A stretch of 42,941 bases of DNA, taken from the NCBI GenBank assembly GCA_902798695.1, contig CADBXK010000005.1, positions 1-42,941 of the forward strand. Direction: 5' to 3'. Below are positions 25,619 through 34,900 of this stretch, one piece after another (positions within the stretch are counted from its first letter, which is position 1; every line of letters starts with the position of its first letter). The notes below the pieces were generated by a model that worked only from the letters and a program-made list of their open reading frames with translations, had not been told where the DNA came from and searched no databases. Position numbers and translations under genes: made by a program. The DNA is from Oscillospiraceae bacterium (GTDB taxonomy: Bacteria; Bacillota; Clostridia; Oscillospirales; Ruminococcaceae).

Positions 25619-28522
25619 ATGAAATCCAAAATAATCATTAATGTTAAAAAATTAATATCAGTTTTACTTTGCACAGTTTTAATATCATCTGCTTTACCTA
25701 ACACTCCATTAAACGGTATGGTTTTTGCAGCAGGAGGAAACATATCTGTTGACTCTGACATAACATTTGCCAAACCATCAAACGAAGACAAGGAATTAGA
25801 GGTAAAATCAGATATTAAAAATTACACAATTACTAAAATTGTTAATACAAGTATTGGCAATAAAATTTTGACAAAAGGCAAAGACTATGAATTCAATTCT
25901 AACAAAATAACCCTAAAAAACAAATATCTTAGACCTTTGCATACAGGTATATGTACATTGGAAATTTATTTTTGTAATTCCGACACAAAAAAACAATGTA
26001 AAGTTACCACCAAATTGCACATAGCAAAATTTGACAATCTTAATTCACAATATACTGTTTCAGATAAAGTATATGAACCACACAGAGGAAGCCATTCAGA
26101 TTTTGTAATATATGATGCTAGAAAAATCCGTTTAAATTGTGGTGATAAAATACAGAATGAAATAATATATCGTTCTAGTGATGAAAATGTTGCAACCATA
26201 GACGAAAAGACAGGAGAACTCAAAATCAAAAACCCTGGAAAATTTAAAGCACATGCAACTAGAGAATTCAAAAAACCTAAAGATAAAAATTGTACAACAC
26301 TCCAATTTGAAAGTGGCTTTATTCAAATTCTTAAACCTGAAGAATTCATAAATGGAGGTTCAAGCGACAAAAATAATTCTAATTCTTCCCCTATCAAACT
26401 AGAAAAAAAAATAAACAAACCAGCTAATCCTCCTAAATCAACTTTACCCGCTATAATCCCTAAAAACAAAAATACAAATATTCGCAAAATCGCCCCTCGT
26501 GCAACGATTGCGCAGTCAACAATTAAAGAAGAAATTGTTGAAAATAAAAAAAACATTTTTCAACAGTGTACTAGCAAAATAGGTAACTTGTTTCGCAAAA
26601 TTGCTCCTCGTAAAATGGCTGTACAACCAATCACAGACGAAAATGATAGAAATAGAAAAGCAGACCTTCTTAAAAATATTCTGGGTAAAAATGAAAAGAA
26701 AAGAAATAAAATTTTAAGTGCAAATTTACGCAAGTGGACTAATAATGTAAAGGAATTAGAATTAGATGAGAATGCAAGAAAAATACAACATGCATATAGA
26801 AATTTCAGAAAGAAAGAAAATCAAGCAAATGCGGTAGCAATGTTACATGAAGTGTTAGGTAGGCATGGCAAGCAATGTGCTCTTAATACTTTAAAAGAAA
26901 ATGATAATAATAAACTAAGACGAGAATCACTTCTTAGAAATATTCATAGTAACAGAATTTTGTTAACAAAATTACATAAGTGGAATCAAAAAACAGAGGG
27001 AATAAAACAGAAAGCGACCAAGAATAGAATAGCTAAATGGCTTGAAAATAAATATAGAGTTTCGAATGATAGAGGAAAATGGAATAACTTTGCAGATAAA
27101 TTGAAATCAAATGATAAAAGTAAGAATATTAAGGGAATTGTAGACGGATTAAAGAAATCAGTAGCATTAAAAAATATAGAGAATGTGTTAAGCAGAAAAA
27201 ACAATAAGGAAGTTTTTAACGCTTTAAAAGAAAATGATAAAAAAAATAACAACAATATATTTGCAGATAAATATACTAATCCTATTTTTGAAATACAAAA
27301 AAAAATATTTCAGATAAATCCTAACAAAACTCAATTCTCTTTAGCAGGTAATGCTATTATATCCGATCCTGATTCAATTAGTATAAAGGGGTTAAAACAA
27401 TCAAAACCCTCAACAGACACAACCATTAACAATCTTAAATCGTCATACAATAACGAAGGTAACGGAACAGACAAAATAATAACCCTTAGGTCTGCTAAAC
27501 CAGCAGTTAAAAATAAACCAATTGAAATCAAACCACACCCTGTAACAATAGAAAATGTTAAAATAAAAAACAAAACTTTTGACGGAACAAATAATGCTGA
27601 GTTTGACGGCACACCAACTCTAAATGGGGTAATTGATGGCGACGATGTAAAACTAGTAACCGGAAAACCAACATTTAACAGCATAAATGTAGGTGAAAAT
27701 ATACCTATAAACTTCACCGAGTTTTCATTAGAAGGTAAAGATGCTTACAAATATTATATTAAGCAACAACCTAATAATATTTATGGTAATATTATTTCAA
27801 GATCTAATTATAGGAAGAATAATTTAACATTTAATTCAAATTACATTCAATCAAATACTTTCCCTGATTTTAATAATATTAAAATCGATAAACTAAAACT
27901 TACTAATTCTTCAAACCTTATTAAAAACAAATTAAACTCAATTAACCCTCCAAATAATTTTCAACTAAATGTTAACTATAATTCAGATGAAATTTTTGAA
28001 GCTGAGGACTCTGCAACAGGAATACAAGTTTCCGCACCTAAAGGCGTATTCCCAAAATCTAGCAAATTAGTTGTTAAAGAAATGCAGCAAAATACAAATG
28101 AATATGATAATGCTTATAAAAATTTAGATGATGAAAAGAAAAATAAAATTGAACATATTAAATTGTACGAAGTATGTGTTGTAGATCAAAACAATGAAAT
28201 TATTCGACCAAATATATCTAAAGGATTAATAACAGTTAAAATACCTACACCAAACGATCACGATTTAACTAACTTACAGATTGATAGAATTAAACAAAAT
28301 GCTAACAATAATTTTAATGAAAATATAGTAAACATTAACAATAGAAATTATTGTGAATTTCAAACCAATCACTTTAGTCCATACACTATGATTGATGAAA
28401 AAAACATAAACGATATAATGCAATCAATTCTTCCATACCTAGTTGTATTTGTATTTATTTTACTCATAAGCTTATCTACAATTATGCTGAAAAAAAGAAA
28501 GACAAAGAAAATAGAAAAATAA
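25619..28522 (+). CDS. Surface protein with X2, IQ-like helical region and YDG, copy 2 (967 aa)
   Basis: The shortest anchored member. Residues 1-37 are the shared signal region, followed by a divergent X2 module (about 45-140) and a Big_2-like domain ending near residue 225. A long basic stretch follows (about 240-560) that no sister has: RKIAPR occurs twice, then a lysine- and leucine-rich, probably alpha-helical region (about 340-546) with LRKW and LHKW and an IQ-like motif KIQHAYRNFRKK at 388-399. One YDG unit (TFDGTNNAEF, about 640-725), a short linker, the shared terminal domain ending HFSPYTMID, a membrane helix and a basic tail complete it. It has no beta-helix. The start is the ATG 12 nt after AAAGGA, as in the sisters. 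The function of the helical part is unknown. Confidence 0.85.
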   Translation: MKSKIIINVKKLISVLLCTVLISSALPNTPLNGMVFAAGGNISVDSDITFAKPSNEDKELEVKSDIKNYTITKIVNTSIGNKILTKGKDYEFNSNKITLKNKYLRPLHTGICTLEIYFCNSDTKKQCKVTTKLHIAKFDNLNSQYTVSDKVYEPHRGSHSDFVIYDARKIRLNCGDKIQNEIIYRSSDENVATIDEKTGELKIKNPGKFKAHATREFKKPKDKNCTTLQFESGFIQILKPEEFINGGSSDKNNSNSSPIKLEKKINKPANPPKSTLPAIIPKNKNTNIRKIAPRATIAQSTIKEEIVENKKNIFQQCTSKIGNLFRKIAPRKMAVQPITDENDRNRKADLLKNILGKNEKKRNKILSANLRKWTNNVKELELDENARKIQHAYRNFRKKENQANAVAMLHEVLGRHGKQCALNTLKENDNNKLRRESLLRNIHSNRILLTKLHKWNQKTEGIKQKATKNRIAKWLENKYRVSNDRGKWNNFADKLKSNDKSKNIKGIVDGLKKSVALKNIENVLSRKNNKEVFNALKENDKKNNNNIFADKYTNPIFEIQKKIFQINPNKTQFSLAGNAIISDPDSISIKGLKQSKPSTDTTINNLKSSYNNEGNGTDKIITLRSAKPAVKNKPIEIKPHPVTIENVKIKNKTFDGTNNAEFDGTPTLNGVIDGDDVKLVTGKPTFNSINVGENIPINFTEFSLEGKDAYKYYIKQQPNNIYGNIISRSNYRKNNLTFNSNYIQSNTFPDFNNIKIDKLKLTNSSNLIKNKLNSINPPNNFQLNVNYNSDEIFEAEDSATGIQVSAPKGVFPKSSKLVVKEMQQNTNEYDNAYKNLDDEKKNKIEHIKLYEVCVVDQNNEIIRPNISKGLITVKIPTPNDHDLTNLQIDRIKQNANNNFNENIVNINNRNYCEFQTNHFSPYTMIDEKNINDIMQSILPYLVVFVFILLISLSTIMLKKRKTKKIEK

Positions 28523-28539
28523 TAAATTTTCATAAAAAA

Positions 28540-28579
28540 TCAAAGAGAGCATTGGTAAAAAAGCCAGTGCTCTCTTTGA
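28540..28579 (+). terminator. Terminator-like hairpin after copy 2
   Basis: A 16-bp stem, TCAAAGAGAGCATTGG / CCAGTGCTCTCTTTGA with one G-T pair, around TAAAAAAG. It lacks a long T-run but is homologous in its top part to the copy 1 and copy 3 terminators. Confidence 0.75.
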
Positions 28580-28695
28580 CTATAAATTTATATCTCAATT
28601 TTTTGTATATTTATACAACTCAATTTGACATAGCACTCTAAATAATAACAAATACCCAATAATTATTGCTATTTATATTCAACATTTCAATCTGA

Positions 28696-28770
28696 ATTAA
28701 TATAATTTTAACAAAATTAATATTTTTAACATGTTTTTCGTTGACACATTTCGAGCTTTTTTGATATAAT
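28696..28770 (+). promoter_or_regulatory. Surface-gene promoter and 26-bp upstream element, copy 3
   Basis: Element 28696-28721, 19 bp, TTGACA (28741-28746), 18-nt spacer with TTTCGA, TATAAT (28765-28770). About 100 bp further upstream is nearly identical to the region upstream of copy 5, including ATTATTGCTATTTATATTCA. The corresponding leader hairpin is interrupted here. Confidence 0.8.
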
Positions 28771-28949
28771 CTTCCGTAAAATCAATATTTCTGGCAATTT
28801 TTGCAACAAAAGTTTGTGTATAAATTTATTTTGATTTTTTATTAATAATTCTTTATGCATATGAATGTGATTAATTTCATATTTATATAATTTTTATAAA
28901 AATAATAAACAAATGTTAATTTAAAAACCAGAAAGGAATGGTGCTTTTT

Positions 28950-31900
28950 ATGAAATTCAAACCAAGAGTCAATATTAAAAAATTAATATCAGTCTTACTT
29001 TGCACAATTTTAGTATCATCTACTCTACATCCCAACTCATTAAATGGCATGGTTTTTGCAGCAAACAGCAACAATATTGCAACAGCAGATCAAATCCAAC
29101 CTTTAACAAAATATAAAAACAAACAAGATAATAAAGAGCATGCATCAACTCGCAACTACGCACAATATGTTTCGACTTTTGCCGAATTACAAGATGCATT
29201 TAATAATTCAATTGATGGTGATTGCATAATTTTAAATGCTGATATAGCAATACCTAAAGATGCTTCAACCACAAATTCTGCTTTTTTATCATGCTCCCAA
29301 GAAAAAAACATAACAATTGACGGTAATGGTCATACTATAAACCCAGAACCCGACTTATTATGCAATGGTCCTATCTTCTCTGTAATTAATGGAGCAACAC
29401 TTAACTTAAACAATGTTGTTATTGATTGCTCAACATTTACTAAAAATCCAAGCCCAATGGGTGTTATATATGTTAACAATCAATCTACGTTAAATATAAA
29501 CTCAGGGACCATTATAACAAATTTAAATTCAAACGATAGCCTGATAAAATCAGATAATTCGAACATAAATTTAAATGCAAATAGTTCTATTCGCAATTGC
29601 AACTCTAACTCCAATGAAGGAACAATTTGTCTTAAAAATAATTCTAAACTACAATTCAACAATGGAGCTATTGATAGCTGTAGTTCTATAAATGGTGGAG
29701 CAATATATGCACACAAATCAACAATTGAATTAAATTGTGGAAAAATTTCTAATTGTAGCGCTCACTACGGTAATGCAATATATCTTGATGGAGACACTAA
29801 ACTAGAAATTTCAAACGATAACCCATTTGAAATTAATGTTGCATCTGACGCTAAAGGCATAGATAATTGCGAGTCCCTGTATGGATATCCTGGCATATAT
29901 GACGTAAATCAACCAGATATAGTATCCAATGATGATACAAATGCAGATGAATCAGACTTTCTATTATGGGGTGGTGGAACTGGTAGCACAGATATTGATA
30001 TTGCACCAGAAACCACAACCAACGATCCACCAGGTGTCATGCATGCACCACGTATAGGCCATGTTAATAAAAGCAAAGAAGAAACAATAGCAAATAAATC
30101 AGACATTCCAATTTTACGAAATACAGCAAAACTAGGTGCAACAAGCAATTATTTCAAAATTGGAATTTCAGTAGATGATGGTCCAGTTTCTCCTTATTTC
30201 AATCAAACACAACCAGCAACTTTAAAATATATTTATAAAAAGAATGTAAAAATTTATGTAAACTATACTTCTTCCACCGGAAACCAGTTAAAAATGGGTT
30301 ATAGTATTGATAATACCCCTCCAGACAAATTGTCAAATAGCGATCTAGGAGATATTCCTGACGCTGATGGCAAAATAACAAAGAAACCCCCAGCGTTAGA
30401 TATTGCGTACTCTGAAGATACTGTGCCTGCATACTATACTTATTTGGCTCTAATGTCTTCTAGTGGTAGTATACTACAGCAAATTCGTACCCCCGGTTTC
30501 ATTCCTTTTAAAGATAGCGTAATAAATGACAAAAACCCAACATATGTAAAATCAACAAACAAAGATAAAGATATTAGTGTAACCTTCCACCTCAACACTG
30601 TTAAAGAAATTAAAAATAACGAACAAACGTTGACAACTACAAACTACAAAACTATCAATGACAATATTATTCTAAAAAAAGATTATCTTTCTAATTTAAA
30701 TACCGGCCAACATAAGTTGAAAATTTCTGTTTGGCCTCGCGGCAAAACAAACTTAGATGATTCATTATTAAAAAATTTGCCTGAATACACAACCACACTA
30801 CATGTGGCAAATTTTAATAATCTTAATTCAGAATACACCTACGGAGATAATCCTAATACATGTGTCAGTTTAGATTACGGTAATGCAACCGGTGCAACCT
30901 TTAGCTCTAGTGATAAAAATGTTGCAACCATAGATAACGAAGGAAAGTTAGAAATAGTAGGAGCAGGAACTTTCACAGTAAAAGCAACTATAAACGGCCT
31001 CACATTTGAAAGTGACACCATTACAGTTAAGCAAAAAGAAGTAACCCTAGAAAATGTTAAAATAAAAGACAAAGAATGGAATGGTGAACTTGATGCTAAA
31101 TTTGATGGAGAACCAAAGCTAAAGGATTTACTTGACGAGGATAAGGACAAGATATTCCTAAAAGGAGAACCAAAATTCACCAGCGCAGGTCCTGGTAATG
31201 TACCTATAGATTTTTCTGGTCTTTCACTAATTGGAGACAAATCTTCCAATTATAAACTTATTAAACCCGATAATATTAAGGCCAACATTTTACCTAAACC
31301 TCCTAAAATTAGCGATATATCTACAGGAGACTATAAAGCTGGAAGTTGGACAAACAAAGATGTTACAATATCTTGTACTGTTGAAAAAGGCTCTTCATCA
31401 ATAAAAGACATTCAAATTTCTCTCGATGGAAACGAGTGGAATAGTTTATCTGATGTTAATAAGATAGACAAAATAAATCAATCAGGTAAAGCAACTGTAG
31501 ATTTCACTATTCCAGAAGAAGGAGAGCACAACGTACAAATAAGAGTATTCGATGAAGATGATAATTATTATGAATCTGATGCTATTTCAGTTAAAATAGA
31601 CACGACTCCTCCGGAAGGAAATATTAAAATATATGGTGATCCTTTAGATATGTCGTCAGAAAATGAACATTTCTCGTTTTTTACATTTGAAATTTATCCA
31701 CCAGAGAATATGGTACCATGCAAACAAGAGATACAAGCAACAGACGATATGAGTGGAATAGAAAGCCTAACATATTTCTCAAGTAACAAATTCTATCAAA
31801 ACCTTGAAGATATTCCTGATGACGAATGGAAAGACTCAGATGTGAAGATATCCAATGATGATCATACAGCAACATTAGAAAAAATAATTAATGTTGGCGA

Positions 31901-34900
31901 TACTAGTAGAGTTGAATTTGTATATGCCAAAATAACAGATAAAGCTGGTAATACAACTTTCCTACATAGCGACGGATATATTTTATATAAATCCAGCAAA
32001 ATAACCCCAAAAGAAATAACACATGTTAAACTTAACGAAGATTATAAAGAATTGTCGGTAACTTTAAACGGGAACACAATAGATAGGGTTGTTAATACAA
32101 ATACTGATTATACACTAAAACTAGGTAAAGATTACAAAGTTGTTGACAATAATAAAATCGTTTTACTACCTGAATATCTTAACTCACTAGATGCAAACAC
32201 CTATGAGTTAAGAATTTGGTTTAACCCTGCTGGAAAAACCAACACAGGCTTAGACCAAAATTTGCTCTGGGGTACTATCCTTTCAGATACCATAACTCTA
32301 GACATCAAAAAATCTGAACAAAACAAAGACAATGCAAGTTGGAATAATCTTAAGGAAGAATACACTTACGGAGAGACTCCTGGAATAATATCTTTAAATG
32401 GTGGTAGTGGAAATGGTAACGTAACCTATAAATCTAGTGATGAAAGTGTTGCAACTATAGATAAAAACGGACAAATTACTATAGTAGGAGTAGGAGAGTT
32501 CGAAATAACCGCAACTAAAGCAGCTGATAAAGATTATGAAGAACTTAAAGTTCCAAGTGGTAATATTACAGTTCATCCAAAAGAATTAGAAATAAAAAAT
32601 ATTTCTGCTAAAGATAAAGAATATGATGGAAACACCAACGCAGATTACGAGATATTTTTTACAGATAAAGGTAACGTTAAAGATGGGGATGAGGTATCGG
32701 TAAATATTGAATCTGCAACTTTTGCCGATAAGAATGTTGGAGATAACAAAGTTGTTACTTTCTCAGGATTCACACTAAGCGGAAATGATAGTAAGAAATA
32801 CAAAATATCCAATAAAACAATAACTTCCACCGCAAATATTACTCATAAGGAAGTAACAATCTCAAATGTTAAAATACAAGAAAAACATTTTGATAAAACC
32901 GATAAAGCTAATTTTAAAGACGATCCAAAGCTAGAGGGTTTACTTGACGAGGACAAGGACAATGTATTCCTAACAGGAAGTCCAAAATTTTCAAACATAG
33001 GTCCTGGTAACGATATTGATATAAACTTCGACGATTTAAAACTAGATGGAACTAGTTGTTCCAATTATGAACTTATTAAACCAAAAAATATTAAGGCCAA
33101 CATTTTGGACCCTATTTCTCCTCAAATTAGCAATATATCTACAGAACCCTATGTCGCTGGAAGTTGGACAAAGGAAGATGTTACACTATCTTGCACTATT
33201 GAAAAAGGCTCTTTACCAATAAAAGACATTAAAATTTCTCTCGATGGAAACGAGTGGAATAGTTTATCTGATGTTAATAAGATAGAAGAAATAAATCAAT
33301 CAGGTAAAGCAACTGTAGATTTCACTATTACAGAAGAAGGAGAGCACAACGTAAAAATAAGAGTATTCGATGAAGATGATAATTATTATGAATCTGATGC
33401 TATTTCAGTTAAAATAGACAAGACTAAACCGGAAGGACATATTAAAATAAATGGTAAGCTTTTAGATCAATCTTCAGAAGATGCAATTTTCAGTCTTATA
33501 AGCAGAGGGAACGGATATACTCTAGAAATAGATGTAGAAGATAATACTCATGAAATTAAAAAACTAGAATATTTTACGAGTAAAGAATTCTGTAAAAACC
33601 TTGAAAACCTTCCTGATAACAAATGGGTAGACTCAGATGTAAAGATATACAATGATGGCCATAAAGCATCAGTACATAAATTTATTTGGGGCGGTGGTAG
33701 TAGAATCGAATTTGCATATGCCAAAATAACAGATAATGCTAATAATATAACTATTATACGTAGCGACGGATATATTTTATATACCGATAGCGAAATAACC
33801 ACAAAAGAAATAACACATTTTAAACCTAAAGAAAATTATGAAGAATTGTCGGTAACTTTAAACGGCAACACTGTTGCTCAAATTGTTAATAAAACTAATA
33901 ACAACCAACTCTTAACCAAAGGTGAAGATTATACAGTTAAAGGCAATAAAATCGTTTTAAATCATGAATATCTTAACTCACTAGATGCAAATACCTATAG
34001 TTTAGCAATTTCGTTTAACCCTGCTAGACAAACAAATTTAGCAGAAGGTTTAACTTTACCTGAAGATACCGTTAGTCTAGACATCAAAAAATCTGAGCAA
34101 CAATCACCTCCAGACGATGCAAAGTTTAATAATCTTCAAGAAACATACACTTACGGATATACTCCTGCCCCAATATCTTTAAATGGTAGTAATGAAAGCG
34201 ATAACGTAACCTATGAATCTGATAATCCCAAGGTTGCAACTATAGATAACGACGGACAAATTACTATAGTAGGAGTAGGAAGTTTCACAATAACCGCAAC
34301 TAAAGCAGCTGATGAAAATTACGAAGAACTCAAAGTTACAAGTGATGAAATCACAGTTAATCCACTTCCTGTAAAAATAACTGGCGTCACTGCCTCTGAT
34401 AAAGTTTATGATGGTAACAATGACGCAAAAATCGACACAACTAATTATAAAATAGAACCCTTAGAAAATAATAATAACCTTCAAAATCACCTTCAAAGCA
34501 TAATAAATGATGACAAACTATCTATTATATGTGGAAGTGCTTCATTCTCTGATGAAAAGGCAGCACCGGGAAAAACTGTGACTTTCACTGGATTTGAACT
34601 AAACGGAGCTAAAAAAGACAACTATTTTCTATCTGAGCAACCAGCAAATACTACTGCTACAATTGAACAAAAAGAATTAATATTAAAAAATGTTAAAATG
34701 CAAGAAAAACATTTTGACAAAACCGATAAAGCCGCATTTGATGAAACACCACCTCTAGAGGGTGTAGTTACCGGCGACGATGTATTTCTAAAAGGAAGTC
34801 CAAAGTGTGCAAGCAAATATCCTAATACCGATATTGATATAGATTTTTCAAGCCAAGCTACTATTGATAAAGATATACGTATAGACTTCTCTGGTCTTTC

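Noticed and set aside
26638-27258. Copy 2 helical region as a frameshifted remnant of normal modules
   Set aside because: The frame is open on both sides, the shared anchor follows in frame, and the region has its own internal repeats.
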